NCBI RefSeq assembly: GCF_902153245.2
Contig: NZ_CABFWF030000018.1
Location: 62,001-126,000 of the forward strand
DNA: 64,000 nt
Direction: 5' to 3'
From: Pseudorhizobium endolithicum
Lineage (GTDB): Bacteria; Pseudomonadota; Alphaproteobacteria; Rhizobiales; Rhizobiaceae
The translations under genes were made by a program, and so were the position numbers. The notes beneath the pieces were generated by a model. That model was not told where the DNA came from. It was given only the letters and a program-made list of their open reading frames with translations, and did not search any database. Shown in pieces: positions 8,460 to 18,276 of this stretch. Position 1 is the stretch's first letter, and each line of letters opens with the position of its first letter.

Positions 8460-10271
8460 ATGACCGTCAAGCTGCTTCCCGAGACCCTCATCAACCAGAT
8501 CGCCGCCGGCGAGGTCATCGAACGGCCGGCCAGCGCGGCCAAGGAACTGGTCGAGAACGCCATCGACGCGGGAGCGACGCGAATCGAGATCGCCACGGCC
8601 GGTGGCGGGAAAAGCCTCGTGCGCATCACCGACAACGGCTGCGGCATGGACAGTGCCGACCTCGACCTTGCCGTTCGGCGCCACTGCACCTCCAAGATTA
8701 GCGAGACGCTGGACGATATCCGAACCCTCGGCTTCCGGGGCGAGGCACTGCCGTCGATCGGCTCCGTGGCAAAGCTCTCGATCACCAGCCGGCGCCAGGG
8801 AGATTCAGAGGGCTCGCAGGTGACGGTGCTCGGCGGTCGCATGTCGCCGGTCAGACCGGCTGCCGCCAACTGTGGCACCGTGGTCGAGGTCCGGGATCTG
8901 TTTTTCGCGACGCCGGCACGCTTGAAATTCCTGAAATCCGAACGGGCGGAAGCCGCCGCCATTACCGAGATGGTGAAGCGGATGGCGATCGCGTTTCCGG
9001 CGATCCGTTTCGTATTGTCCGGCACCGACCGCTCGACCCTGGAACTGCCGGCGACGGGTGACGATCAACTGGCCCGCATCGCCCAGATCCTGGGATCCGA
9101 GTTCCGCGACAACGCGATCGAGATCGACGCCACCCGCGAGGATGTCTCCCTCAGCGGTTTTGCCGGCCTTCCCACGTTCAACCGGGGAAATTCGGCGCAT
9201 CAGTACGCGTTCGTCAACGGCCGTCCGGTACAGGACAAGCTGATCCTCTCCGCCATCCGGGGTGCCTATGCCGAAACGATACCGGCCGGCCGGTATCCCG
9301 TCGCGGTGCTTTCGATCCGACTCGACCCGGCTCTCGTCGACGTCAACGTCCATCCCGCCAAGGCGGATGTCCGCTTCCGCGATCCGGGCCTCGTCCGGGG
9401 CCTGATCGTAGGCGCGATCCGCGAGGCTCTCGCCCGTGACGGAAGCCGCGCTTCCACGACCGGGGGCAGCGGGCTGATGCGGGCGTTCAGGCCGGGGATG
9501 GGAGACACCGTTCCCGGCAGGCCGTGGAATGCCGCAACCTCCCCGTCGCGTCCGCTGGCGCAAAGCTATTCCTTTGCGGAGCGCCCACAGGCTGCATTCG
9601 AAACCCTGCTTGCGCCGGCAGCGCGCACGGACGCGGCACCGCCGGCTCCTGAACCGCGGGAGCCGGACGATGCACCTGCCTCCACGGCCCACCACCGCCT
9701 CGGCGCGGCACGCGCACAACTTCACGAAAACTATATCGTCGCGCAAACCGAGGACGGCCTCGTCATCGTCGACCAGCACGCCGCACATGAACGGCTCGTC
9801 TTCGAGGCGATGCGCAAGGCCCTCGATGCCGGTCGGCTGCCCTCCCAGGCGCTCCTGATCCCGGAGATCATCGACCTGCCGGAGGAGGACTGCGACCGGC
9901 TGATGGCACATGCGTCCGAGCTCGACGGTTTCGGACTTTCCATAGAGAGATTCGGACCCGGCGCCGTCGCGGTACGCGAGACACCGGCGATGCTGGGTGA
10001 AATCGACGCCGGCCTGCTCGTGCGCGACCTTGCCGACGAGATTGCCGAATGGAACACCGCCGGCGGTCTTCGGAACAGGCTTGAAGGCGTCGCGGCCACC
10101 ATGGCCTGCCACGGTTCCGTCCGTTCCGGCCGGCGGTTGCGGCCGGAGGAGATGAACGCCCTCCTGCGGCAGATGGAAGACACGCCGGGCTCCGGCCAGT
10201 GTAATCACGGCCGGCCGACCTATATCGAGTTGAAGCTCGCCGACATCGAACGGCTGTTCGGACGCAGTTGA
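8460..10271 (+). CDS. mutL: DNA mismatch repair protein MutL
   Basis: Mismatch-repair ATPase linking MutS to strand removal. The 603-residue protein has the GHKL ATPase motifs [11 protein letters not shown] (about 30-40), DNGCGMD (about 60) and TLGFRGEAL (about 93), a variable Pro/Ala-rich linker around 320-410, and the C-terminal dimerisation domain. That domain has [12 protein letters not shown] from residue 438, matching the DQHA(X)2E(X)4E endonuclease motif, and CNHGRP from 581. It is therefore the nicking type of MutL found in bacteria without MutH. It is divergent from the GGDEF-EAL gene and followed by the DUF2093 gene 61 bp on. Confidence 0.97.
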   Translation: MTVKLLPETLINQIAAGEVIERPASAAKELVENAIDAGATRIEIATAGGGKSLVRITDNGCGMDSADLDLAVRRHCTSKISETLDDIRTLGFRGEALPSIGSVAKLSITSRRQGDSEGSQVTVLGGRMSPVRPAAANCGTVVEVRDLFFATPARLKFLKSERAEAAAITEMVKRMAIAFPAIRFVLSGTDRSTLELPATGDDQLARIAQILGSEFRDNAIEIDATREDVSLSGFAGLPTFNRGNSAHQYAFVNGRPVQDKLILSAIRGAYAETIPAGRYPVAVLSIRLDPALVDVNVHPAKADVRFRDPGLVRGLIVGAIREALARDGSRASTTGGSGLMRAFRPGMGDTVPGRPWNAATSPSRPLAQSYSFAERPQAAFETLLAPAARTDAAPPAPEPREPDDAPASTAHHRLGAARAQLHENYIVAQTEDGLVIVDQHAAHERLVFEAMRKALDAGRLPSQALLIPEIIDLPEEDCDRLMAHASELDGFGLSIERFGPGAVAVRETPAMLGEIDAGLLVRDLADEIAEWNTAGGLRNRLEGVAATMACHGSVRSGRRLRPEEMNALLRQMEDTPGSGQCNHGRPTYIELKLADIERLFGRS

Positions 10272-10332
10272 GGCTGGCGCTCATTCCGCGAGCGCGCTAG
10301 ATGACCGCATGATTTTCCGCAGGAGACGAAAG

Positions 10333-10563
10333 ATGAACCGGTTCGAGGGAAGCGGCAGCCGGGAAGCGAAGGTCCGGTATCTCGACGGGGACTACCAGAT
10401 CGTCTCCGCCGGCTCCCATGTGGTCTGTGCGGTCACCGGCGCGATGATCCCCCTCGACGAGCTTCGCTACTGGAGCGTCGCCCGCCAGGAAGCCTATACC
10501 GACGCCGCCGCCTCGCTGGAGGCCGACAAGCGCGCCGGCATCCTGCCCAGCCAGCGCGGCTGA
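10333..10563 (+). CDS. DUF2093 family protein
   Basis: Small conserved protein of 76 residues starting MNRFEGSGS; AGGAGA lies seven bases before this ATG, so I prefer it to the earlier in-frame start at 10309. It matches the rhizobial DUF2093 pattern, including RYLDGDYQIVSAGSHVVCAV, the phrase ELRYWSVARQEAY and the ending SLEADKRAGILP. Two cysteine-free beta-rich halves are predicted by eye. Function is unknown; it is regularly found next to mutL and lpxK in this order. It ends 10 bp from the convergent lpxK. Confidence 0.88.
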   Translation: MNRFEGSGSREAKVRYLDGDYQIVSAGSHVVCAVTGAMIPLDELRYWSVARQEAYTDAAASLEADKRAGILPSQRG

Positions 10564-10573
10564 GCCTGCGGGG

Positions 10574-11617
10574 TCAGCCTTCCTTGCGGCCTTCCCGAAG
10601 GCGCCTCTGGCGATAGTTGGCGACAGCGAGGTCAATGATCTTGCCGGGGGCGTTGGGGTCGTCGAAACACATATCCACCTCCACCACCCTCGTCCTGCCC
10701 AGCAGTTCTTCATGTGCGCCGTGCATACCCGCCAATCTCGCGGCATCCTTCGCGGTCGTCACGGGCAGAATGCCCTGCCGGTCGGCCTCGCGAACCAGAT
10801 CGGCCACCTCGTCCCCGGTGAAATAGTGATGGTCGGGAAAGGACCGCCGGGCGACGATGTCTGCGCCGAGGGCCTCCAGCGTACGGTAGAACTTGGCGGG
10901 ATCGGCAATCCCGGCGAAGGCCAGCACCCGCCTACCCTTAAGGTCCGGCGCGGGCCGCGGCGTCAGGGTCGCGACATGAACGGGCTTTCCCGCCCGCGCC
11001 GCCTGACGTACCAGCCGATCGGCGGCATCGCCATCCCCCACCTTCAGGATCGCCGACAGGTCGCGCATCTGCTGTGCGATCGGAGCGCGAACCGGGCCTC
11101 CCGGCACCAGGTGCCCATTGCCGATTCCCCGGACGCTGTCGATGACGATCAGGGCGAAATCGAGCATCAGCCGGGCGCTCTGGAAGCCGTCGTCCATGAT
11201 GATGAAGTCGACCCCTTCGGCGATGAGCTTCTGCGCACCCTCCACCCGGCGGCGGCAGATCACCGTCGGCGCCACGCGTGCCAACAGCAGGGCTTCGTCT
11301 CCGACGGCCGTCGCCCTGTGGTGGCCGGTGTCCACGAGCGTGGTGACATCGAGCGAGCCGCCGTAGCCGCGGGTGAGGAAGCCCGATTTATAGCCTTTCG
11401 CCTGCGCCGCCTGCGCCAGCGCCATGGCGGTCGGCGTCTTGCCGGCGCCGCCCACCGTGAAGTTTCCGACGCAGAGGACCGGCGCGCCGACACTCGCCCG
11501 TCCGGTCGCCGCCATTCGGCGGCCCGCCATCTGCCCGTAGACGAAGGAAAAAGGCGCAAGCGCCCATGCTCGCCAGTCGGCCTTCGACCACCAGAACGGC
11601 GGCGCCTCGGATACCAT
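10574..11617 (-). CDS. lpxK: Tetraacyldisaccharide 4'-kinase LpxK
   Basis: Inner-membrane kinase that phosphorylates the 4' position of the lipid A disaccharide. The 347-residue protein starts [10 protein letters not shown] with a GGGGAG ribosome site nine bases upstream; the longer frame is not conserved. A membrane-associated N-terminal helix ([13 protein letters not shown]) is followed by the Walker A loop TVGGAGKTP at about 54-62, FLTRGYGG, the DDGFQ motif and [12 protein letters not shown]. It is the last gene of the pmbA-cysQ-DUF4170-waaA-HAD-lpxK run, 94 bp after the HAD gene, and acts just before WaaA in lipid A assembly. Confidence 0.95.
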   Translation of the reverse strand: MVSEAPPFWWSKADWRAWALAPFSFVYGQMAGRRMAATGRASVGAPVLCVGNFTVGGAGKTPTAMALAQAAQAKGYKSGFLTRGYGGSLDVTTLVDTGHHRATAVGDEALLLARVAPTVICRRRVEGAQKLIAEGVDFIIMDDGFQSARLMLDFALIVIDSVRGIGNGHLVPGGPVRAPIAQQMRDLSAILKVGDGDAADRLVRQAARAGKPVHVATLTPRPAPDLKGRRVLAFAGIADPAKFYRTLEALGADIVARRSFPDHHYFTGDEVADLVREADRQGILPVTTAKDAARLAGMHGAHEELLGRTRVVEVDMCFDDPNAPGKIIDLAVANYRQRRLREGRKEG

Positions 11618-11711
11618 CAGCAGAAACTCCCCGCGATCCAATCGGTCACCGGCACAAAAGGGAAAGTGCGCGCAAAAGGCAAGGGGCAGGCTTCGATGCC
11701 CGCATCCGCGG

Positions 11712-12428
11712 CTACCTCCGCAACAGCGTCTCCAGGGCCGTGATATCCTCGATGCAGATATCGGCAAGTTCGGCAAGCGTTTCGCGGGAACCGGTGCCCG
11801 TCAGGACGCCGATCTTTGCACCGGCTCCGGCATTTGCCCCCATCTGGAGATCGTGCCGGTTGTCGCCGACCATAGCCACCTGCCGCGGCTCAAGCCGCGT
11901 CGCGGCACAGAAGCCGAGCAGCATTCCGGCATCGGGCTTCGTGCCGAAGCCGCTGTCATAGCCGGCGACGAAGTCCACGCAGGACGTGATCCCGAACCGC
12001 TCCGCCGTCTGGCGGATCGAGAGCTCGTTGTCGCTGGAGGCAATGCCGAGTTTCAACCCCCGCGCCTTCAGCCGTGAGAACAGTGCGCGAAGATCGGTAA
12101 CCGGCACAGCGTATTCCGTAGCGCGCACGAACAGCTCGTCGAGAAGGACCGTCAGTTCCGCCGCATCGATCGGCGAACCCGCCGCCTCGAAACCGAGCGC
12201 GATCTCCGCGGCATTGCCGGCGGCAAGCAGGCTGTCGGCCCGCGTCAGGCCGGTTTGCGGATCCATGCCCACGGCGAGGAGAAGCCGGGGCTCCAGTTGC
12301 AGGTCTCCGGCCGCCGCAATGCGCGCGGCCTCCCGGTTCACGGGGCTCCAGCTCTCGTCATAGCGTATGAGGGTGCCGTCCTTGTCGAACAGGATACCGG
12401 CGATATCGGAGCGGAGCGGTGCGTTCAT
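11712..12428 (-). CDS. HAD-family phosphatase (Gph-like)
   Basis: HAD-superfamily hydrolase of 238 residues resembling phosphoglycolate phosphatases. Motif I is FDKDGTL (about 14-20), motif II lies at GIASSDN, the motif III lysine at FGTKPDAG, and motif IV is [12 protein letters not shown]. The helical cap between motifs I and II is of the C1 type. It overlaps waaA by four bases (ATGA), so it is translationally coupled to it. It separates waaA from lpxK. A lipid A-related phosphatase role is possible but unproven; clearing a sugar phosphate is the family default. Confidence 0.85.
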   Translation of the reverse strand: MNAPLRSDIAGILFDKDGTLIRYDESWSPVNREAARIAAAGDLQLEPRLLLAVGMDPQTGLTRADSLLAAGNAAEIALGFEAAGSPIDAAELTVLLDELFVRATEYAVPVTDLRALFSRLKARGLKLGIASSDNELSIRQTAERFGITSCVDFVAGYDSGFGTKPDAGMLLGFCAATRLEPRQVAMVGDNRHDLQMGANAGAGAKIGVLTGTGSRETLAELADICIEDITALETLLRR

Positions 12429-13744
12429 TGCGCAGCAGCGGCCTTCGGCTGCAGCCGCGCGCTCACCGTCAGCGGGTTGATATAGGGTTCCAACGCCTTA
12501 ACCGTCACGGCCAGGGCGCCCCTCATCTCGGTGATCGTCTCCTGACCGGCATCGATCATCTTGCGCCGGGCAAGGTCGTTGGACAGAAGGTAGTGGACTG
12601 CCTTCGCCAGCATCTCCACATCGCGCACCAGCCGGGCCGCGCCCTTGCGGACCAGGTTCGCATAGGCATCGCGGAAATTCTGGACCTGGCTTCCGGAGAG
12701 GACCGCACAACCGAGCATCGCGGGTTCGAGCGGGTTCTGCCCACCCTCTCCAGTCAGTGAGCGGCCAACGAAAGCGACTTCCGTCAGGCGGAGGTAGAGG
12801 CCCATCTCGCCCATCGAGTCGCCGAGAAAGATGTCGGTCTCCGGCGTGATGGCGTCATTGCGCGACCGGCGCGCCACCACAAGCCCCTGGGCCTTCAACA
12901 TCTCCTCGATCCCATCCGCCCGCTCCGGATGGCGGGGAACGACGATCGTCAGCTGGCCGTTGCGCGGCTTCAGGACCTTGTGGATGCCCGCAGCGACCTT
13001 TTCCTCGCCTTCGAAGGTCGAGATGGCCGCCCAGGTCTTGCGGTCGCCGATCTCCCGGCGATAGCGATCGAGCACGGCCGGATCACAGGGAGGCGGATCG
13101 GTGTCGCCTTTCAGGTTGCCGGAGACGAGAACCGGCCAGGCGCCGAGATCGCGGAAGCGCTCCGCATCGACGTCGGACTGCGCCACGACGAGGGACATCC
13201 TGCCGAAAAGCGCCTCGGCGATCTGCTCATGGTTCCGCCACCGATCGAACGACCGGTCGGAAATGCGGGCATTGACCCTGATCTGAGGGATCTTCCGGCG
13301 GGACAGCTCCAGCATCGTGGTGGGCCATATTTCCGATTCCGCTGTGATGCAGGCGTCGGGCCGCCAGTAGGAGATGAACCGCTTGACCGGAAATTTCAGG
13401 TCCAGGGGCACGTACTGGTGGATGACCTCATTCCCGAGGCGGTTCCTGACCAGTTCGGCCGACGTCACCGTTCCGGTCGTCAGCAGGACGTGGATATCGC
13501 GCCGGCCGAGCTCACGCAGCAGCGGCACCAGCGCCAGGGTCTCGCCGACACTCGCCGAATGGGCCCAGACAAGCGGGCCGCGGGGCCGGGGAGCGCTCGG
13601 ACGGCCCAGCCGTTCCGCCCGTCGGGCGCGATCCTCTTTTCCCTTCCAGCTTCGATAGGTGAGGTAGGGCACGGCAAGCGGATAAAGCAGGATTCCGGCC
13701 ACGCGGTAGCCGGTCAGCGCAGCACGCGCCAGACCCTTGCTCAT
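12425..13744 (-). CDS. waaA: 3-deoxy-D-manno-octulosonic acid transferase
   Basis: Kdo transferase (also called KdtA) that adds Kdo to the lipid A precursor on the cytosolic face of the inner membrane. The 439-residue protein starts MSKGLARAAL; the in-frame stretch upstream lacks similarity. It has an N-terminal membrane anchor (about 12-30), WAHSASVGE with the catalytic glutamate near 68, the ESEIWPTT motif, NARISDRSF and, late, GRSLTGEGGQNPLEPA, all hallmarks of GT30 enzymes. The start lies 168 bp after DUF4170, and its stop overlaps the HAD gene by ATGA. Confidence 0.96.
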   Translation of the reverse strand: MSKGLARAALTGYRVAGILLYPLAVPYLTYRSWKGKEDRARRAERLGRPSAPRPRGPLVWAHSASVGETLALVPLLRELGRRDIHVLLTTGTVTSAELVRNRLGNEVIHQYVPLDLKFPVKRFISYWRPDACITAESEIWPTTMLELSRRKIPQIRVNARISDRSFDRWRNHEQIAEALFGRMSLVVAQSDVDAERFRDLGAWPVLVSGNLKGDTDPPPCDPAVLDRYRREIGDRKTWAAISTFEGEEKVAAGIHKVLKPRNGQLTIVVPRHPERADGIEEMLKAQGLVVARRSRNDAITPETDIFLGDSMGEMGLYLRLTEVAFVGRSLTGEGGQNPLEPAMLGCAVLSGSQVQNFRDAYANLVRKGAARLVRDVEMLAKAVHYLLSNDLARRKMIDAGQETITEMRGALAVTVKALEPYINPLTVSARLQPKAAAAQ

Positions 13745-13912
13745 CGCACCAACCCTCGCTACCCGCCTGTGTCCGCTAATCTGGAAACCCTCCGTGCAAT
13801 CGGCGCCCGACCTACTCTGGTACAAATGCGTCAAAAATAGCGCCGGGAGACCTTGGAACACAATGGTCTCCGCAGCCACCCACAGCGACAGGATATCCCC
13901 TGTTTTAGGTGA

Positions 13913-14155
13913 TTATGCGCCCTTGGTGTCAGGGTCGAGGAGCTTGTGCATGTGGACGATGAAATAGCGCATCTGGGCATTGTCCACCGTCTGCTGCGCC
14001 TTGGCGCGCCACGCGGTAAGGGCGGTGGCGTAGTCGGGAAAGATGCCGACGACATCGAGATTCTCGAGGTCCTTGAACTGCACTCCCTCGAGGCTCGCCA
14101 GTTCGCCACCGAAGACCAGGTGCAGCAGTTGTTTCTTTTCGCTCGTTTCCGGCAT
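13913..14155 (-). CDS. DUF4170 family protein
   Basis: Conserved 80-residue protein of Rhizobiales, unknown function. The start MPETSEKKQLLHLVFGGEL follows an AAGGGA ribosome site. The pattern GGEL, FKDLENLDVVGIFPDYATAL and a C-terminal RYFIVHMHKLLDPD are typical of the family, which is nearly always found between the cysQ-like gene and waaA. A role in lipopolysaccharide or lipid A assembly is suggested only by this position. The longer upstream frame overlaps the phosphatase gene and is not used. Confidence 0.86.
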   Translation of the reverse strand: MPETSEKKQLLHLVFGGELASLEGVQFKDLENLDVVGIFPDYATALTAWRAKAQQTVDNAQMRYFIVHMHKLLDPDTKGA

Positions 14156-14213
14156 TGTCAGTCCCTTCAGCTTGTCCTCCCGAAGGTTGCTCTTGCTGTC
14201 CGGGAGAGAAACG

Positions 14214-15020
14214 TCAACCTGCCGGTTCGTCTGGCATGAACCGGCGCAGTTTGTCCAGAGCCGGCCCGCCGCCCGCATGCAGCATACCGTGCGTCACACT
14301 TTCGCGGTTATAGACGAGCGGAAGCCCGCCAGCGTCGAGCAGCCGACCGCCGGCGCGCTCGAGGATGATGTCGGCAGCCGCCAGATCCCAGTCATGCGAG
14401 TTCCGCTTCACCACGGTCCCGTCGATACTGCCTTCGGCCGTCATCGCCAGCCGGTAGGCCAGGGAGGGCACGTGGCGCACCCGGCGGATGGTGTGCGTCT
14501 GCTCCGCCGGGACTTTTCGCAGCAGATCCTCGGCGATCGCCAGCGTCAACGGCAGGGCGGGATCGGGATGGGAGACCGATATGGGCTCACCGTTCTTCAG
14601 GGCCGGCTCGTCCACCGAGGCGCTGAACTCTTCGCCCAGTGCCGGCGCGACAAGCACCCCGGCCACGGGGCGGCCCCGATGCACCACCGCGACGGACACG
14701 CACCAGGTCCGCTCGCCGGCGATGAACGCCCGCGTTCCGTCGATCGGATCGACGACAAAGAGGGTGTCATGGGAAAGGCGGGCGCTGTCGTCGTCCGTCT
14801 CCTCCGAAAGCCAGCCGTAATGCGGGCGGGCGGAGGCAAGCAGGCCCTGAAGACGGTCGTTCGCCGCGAAATCGGCAGCGCTGACGGGGGACCGTCCCTC
14901 GTTTTTCCACCAGACCTCCGGGGACTGCCCGAAGAAGGAGTGCGCGACGTCTCCGGCTTCCCGAGCCGCCTGCCGGATCAGTGCGAGGTCTTCCTGCCAG
15001 TCCCGATGCCCGCCGGCCAT
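14214..15020 (-). CDS. Inositol monophosphatase family protein, CysQ-like
   Basis: Magnesium-dependent phosphatase of 268 residues in the FIG superfamily, closest by eye to 3'(2'),5'-bisphosphate nucleotidases (CysQ), which remove PAP made in sulfate activation. The metal motifs are present: WLSEET near 70-75, VVDPIDGTRAF near 89-99 and SHDWDLAAADIIL near 210. It starts 3 bp after pmbA ends, so the two are co-transcribed, and lies upstream of DUF4170. Substrate could also be an inositol phosphate; CysQ is only the most likely reading. Confidence 0.88.
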   Translation of the reverse strand: MAGGHRDWQEDLALIRQAAREAGDVAHSFFGQSPEVWWKNEGRSPVSAADFAANDRLQGLLASARPHYGWLSEETDDDSARLSHDTLFVVDPIDGTRAFIAGERTWCVSVAVVHRGRPVAGVLVAPALGEEFSASVDEPALKNGEPISVSHPDPALPLTLAIAEDLLRKVPAEQTHTIRRVRHVPSLAYRLAMTAEGSIDGTVVKRNSHDWDLAAADIILERAGGRLLDAGGLPLVYNRESVTHGMLHAGGGPALDKLRRFMPDEPAG

Positions 15021-15023
15021 CGA

Positions 15024-16370
15024 TCAGCGCCCGGCGAGGGTCATGCCCTCGATCGCCAGTGTCGGCGAGGCGACGCCGAACTTCCGGTCGATGTCATTTG
15101 CCGGCGTAAGGCGCATGAACATGTCCTTCAGGTTGGAGGCGACGGTCACCTCGGACACGGGGAAGGACAATTCGCCGTTCTCGATCCAGAACCCGGTCGC
15201 GCCGCGGCTATACTCGCCGGTGATCATGTTGACCCCCTGCCCGATGAGTTCCGTCACGTAGAACCCGTTGCCGACATTGCGGATCAGTTCTTCGGGTGAC
15301 ATCTCCCCCGGCTCCAGCGCCAGGTTGGTCGCGGCAGGAGTTACCGCCGAACCGCCGCGCACGCCTCTCCCGTTGGTCGCAAGCCCCAGCTCGCGGCCGG
15401 TGGAGGTCGACAGGAACCAGTGATTGAGGACACCGTCCGCGATCATCACCAGACGCTTTCCCGTAACTCCCTCGCCGTCGAAGGGCCGGGAGGAAGAGCC
15501 TCGCAGGACCAGGGGATCATCGGTAACGTCGAGCCCCGCCTTCAGCACCTGCTGTCCCATCCGGTCGCGGAGAAAGCTCGTCTTGCGGGCGACCGCGGCA
15601 CCGTTGATGGCCCCGGCCATGTGCCCGACGAAGCCGCGCGCGATCCTCGGATCGAAGACCACCGTCAGATTGCTGCCGGTGTCCACCTGGCGGGGATTGA
15701 TACGGCGGACGGCGCGCTCTCCCGCCCGGCGCCCGATGATCCGCGGATCATCGAGGTCGGCGAAGTAGAGCCGGCTGTCGTAGTCGTAGTCGCGCTCCAT
15801 CTTCGTGCCTTCGCCGGCGATGACGCTGACCGAGCGGCCGAAGCGGCTTGCCATGTAGCTTCCGGAAAAGCCGTGGGAGGTGACCAGCACGAGGCCGCCC
15901 ATGCCTGCGGAAGCTCCCGCACCGGAGGAATTCGTAACGCCCTCCACATCGAGAGCGGCCTGTTCCGCCTCCAGCGCCGCCTCCCGCAACTTCTCCGTCG
16001 GCACGTCGGTGCGGTCGAAAAGCTGAAGGTCCGGATAGCTCCGGGCCAGGTCGGCTTCCTCGGCCAGACAGGCATAGGGATCCTCCGGGGAAACGCGGGC
16101 CATGGCGACCGCCCGCTCCGCCAGCACCTTCATGTCGAAACCGGGATTGGCCGACACGCTGGCAACGCGCTTTCCGACGAAGACCCGAAGCGAGAAGTCG
16201 TCGCTCTCGGAGGCCTCGGTACCTTCCACCTTGCCCAGCCGGACGCTGACCGAGCGCGAACGGGAGCGGACGACGACCGCATCGGCCTGGTCGGCCCCGG
16301 CGGCCCGGGCAAGGTCGATCAATTCGGATGCGCGGGCGAGGAGAGTTTCGGAGTCGATAGCGGAGGTCAT
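15024..16370 (-). CDS. pmbA: TldD/PmbA family metalloprotease subunit PmbA
   Basis: PmbA (TldE), the non-catalytic partner of TldD in a heterodimeric protease that degrades unfolded peptides and matures some modified peptides. The 448-residue protein starts MTSAIDSETLL after an AAAGG site; the longer frame upstream crosses the divergent gene. Typical landmarks are the N-terminal domain with RSRSVSVRLGKVE, FSLRVFVGKRVA, the middle GGLVLVTSHGFSG, and the C-terminal GEMSPEELIRNVGNG, MITGEYSRGATGFWIENGE. No tldD is in the window. It heads the envelope operon and is divergent from the kefB-like gene (102 bp). Confidence 0.93.
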   Translation of the reverse strand: MTSAIDSETLLARASELIDLARAAGADQADAVVVRSRSRSVSVRLGKVEGTEASESDDFSLRVFVGKRVASVSANPGFDMKVLAERAVAMARVSPEDPYACLAEEADLARSYPDLQLFDRTDVPTEKLREAALEAEQAALDVEGVTNSSGAGASAGMGGLVLVTSHGFSGSYMASRFGRSVSVIAGEGTKMERDYDYDSRLYFADLDDPRIIGRRAGERAVRRINPRQVDTGSNLTVVFDPRIARGFVGHMAGAINGAAVARKTSFLRDRMGQQVLKAGLDVTDDPLVLRGSSSRPFDGEGVTGKRLVMIADGVLNHWFLSTSTGRELGLATNGRGVRGGSAVTPAATNLALEPGEMSPEELIRNVGNGFYVTELIGQGVNMITGEYSRGATGFWIENGELSFPVSEVTVASNLKDMFMRLTPANDIDRKFGVASPTLAIEGMTLAGR

Positions 16371-16472
16371 TGTGTACCTTTCGTTGCCGCTCCATTTATT
16401 GTGCGGCATGTAAGGCATCAAGACGCGCTGCTGCGATTCTTGAAACAGATCCATCACATCAAGGCACTCCCG

Positions 16473-18269
16473 ATGATCGGTTCCGGCTCTTTCTTTTCCC
16501 AGATGCTGGTGCTGCTGGGGGGCGCGGTGATTGCCGCGCCTATCTTCCGGAAGCTCGGTCTCGGCACCATTCTCGGCTATCTGGCGGCGGGTGTCGTCAT
16601 CGGACCGATCATGCACCGCATCACCGAGGCCGAGGAAGTCCTGCACGTCGCGGAATTCGGTATCGTCTTCCTGCTGTTCGTGATCGGCCTGGAACTGAAG
16701 CCCTCCCGGCTCTGGCAGATGCGCGGCGACGTCTTCGGTCTCGGGCCGGCGCAAGTCATCCTCTGCGGCGCCGTGCTGACGGGTCTCGTGATGGCAGCGG
16801 GCCTGGCGGATTGGCGTGGCAGCCTCATCATCGGCTTCGGCCTCGCCCTGTCATCCACGGCCTTTGCCGTCCAGATCCTGAACGACGAGGGCGATCTCAA
16901 CAGCAAGTACGGCCAGCGCGCCTTCTCCATCCTGCTGTTCCAGGATCTCGCCATCGTGCCGCTCCTCGCCCTGACCAGCATCCTCGCGACGGGCGTGGAC
17001 GAGACGGACCTTCCGCGATGAGAGGGCTGCTGGTGGCATTTGCCGCGATTGCCACCATGGTGCTTGCCGGCCGCTTCCTGCTGACCCCGCTTTTCCAGGT
17101 CATCGCCCGCACCGGGGCGCGGGAGGTGATGATCGCCACCGCGCTCCTGATCGTTCTCGGTTCGGCCGCGGCCATGCAAGCGGTCGGACTGTCGATGGCC
17201 ATGGGAGCCTTCCTCGCCGGCGTGATGCTGGCGGAATCCTCCTACCGCCATGAACTGGAGGCGGATATCGAGCCGTTCCGGGGACTGCTGCTCGCGCTCT
17301 TCTTCGTCGCTGTCGGTCTCTCGCTCGAACTCCATGTCCTGTGGAATCAACTGGGGCTGATCCTCGTCGCCGTCCCCGCCTTCATGCTCGCCAAGGGATC
17401 GATCACCTATGGCCTGTGCCGCCTGGTGGGGTCACCCCACAACGACAGCCTGCGGATCGCATTCCTCCTGCCGCAGGGGGGCGAGTTCGGGTTCGTGCTG
17501 TTCACCACCGCCGTCGGTGCCGGACTGCTTTCATCGTCGACCGCGTCGCTGCTGATCGCGGTCGTCACGCTTTCGATGGCACTGACCCCGGTCGGCGCGG
17601 CGCTGTCGCGGCGGTTGTTGCGCTTCGAGCGGGAGGAACTGGAGGAGACGTTCGAAGGTGCGGGCGCCGACGTTCTGATGATCGGCTTTTCCCGCTTCGG
17701 GCAGATCGCGGCGCAAATCCTGCTGGCGGGCGGACGCGAGGTCACGGTAATCGACGACTCGGCGGACCGCGTCCGCCAGGCGGCATCGTTCGGCTTCCGG
17801 ATCTACTTCGGCGACGGGACCCGAAAGGATGTTCTCCTGGCCTCCGGCATCAAGAAGGCCAAGATCGTCGCCGTTCTCACGCAGAAGCGGGAGGTGACGG
17901 ACAGGATCGTCGACCTGATCCGCTCGGAGTTTCCGAACGTCCGGCTGTTCGTCCGGTCCTATGACCGGATCCATACGCTGTCGCTGCGATGTCGAATACG
18001 AGTTGCGGGAAACACTGGAATCGGGGCTCGTCTTCGGCCGCAAGACGCTCGAAGCGCTGGGGATGAGCATGTCGGAGGCAGAGGCGATCGAGGCCGATAT
18101 CCGCTGGCGGGACGAGGAGCGGCTGCTGATCCAGGCCGCCGAAGGTATCGCAGCCGGCGGCCACATGCTGCATAATCGTCCCGTGAAGCCCGAACCGCTG
18201 ATCAAGCCCAAGCACGTGACGCCGACCGAGGCAACGGGAATGGAGGCGGAGGAGCAGCCCGCTCCTTGA
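16473..18269 (+). pseudogene. KefB-type monovalent cation:proton antiporter gene with two frameshifts
   Basis: Encodes a CPA2-type glutathione-gated or related potassium/proton antiporter of about 600 residues in three frames. Frame one (16473-17021) gives MIGSGSFFSQM through the first half of the membrane domain and stops at TGA after ETDLPR. The second part resumes at ATG 17018 (overlap ATGA) with MRGLLVAFAAI and carries the remaining membrane helices, LPQGGEFGFV and the RCK/TrkA-N domain (GFSRFGQIAAQIL, VIDDSADRV). A second shift near 17985-17990 moves the end, DVEYELRETLESGLVFGRKT, into the frame that stops at 18269. Simple repair is one base inserted near 17015 and a change of one or two bases near 17987. 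Neither site is a long homopolymer. True mutation, assembly error or a coupled two-chain gene remain open. Confidence 0.85.
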
Positions 18270-18276
18270 CCGCTCC

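Noticed and set aside
8265-8684. Open frame extending the GGDEF-EAL gene by 140 codons
   Set aside because: It runs antisense into mutL, and the extra residues show no domain likeness. The Met at 8264 leaves a complete GGDEF domain.
13745-13879. Longer starts for waaA (and similar extensions for lpxK, pmbA, hisZ, ileS and others)
   Set aside because: The extensions have no family similarity and often cross promoters or neighbours; internal ATG or GTG codons with good ribosome sites match the known N-termini.
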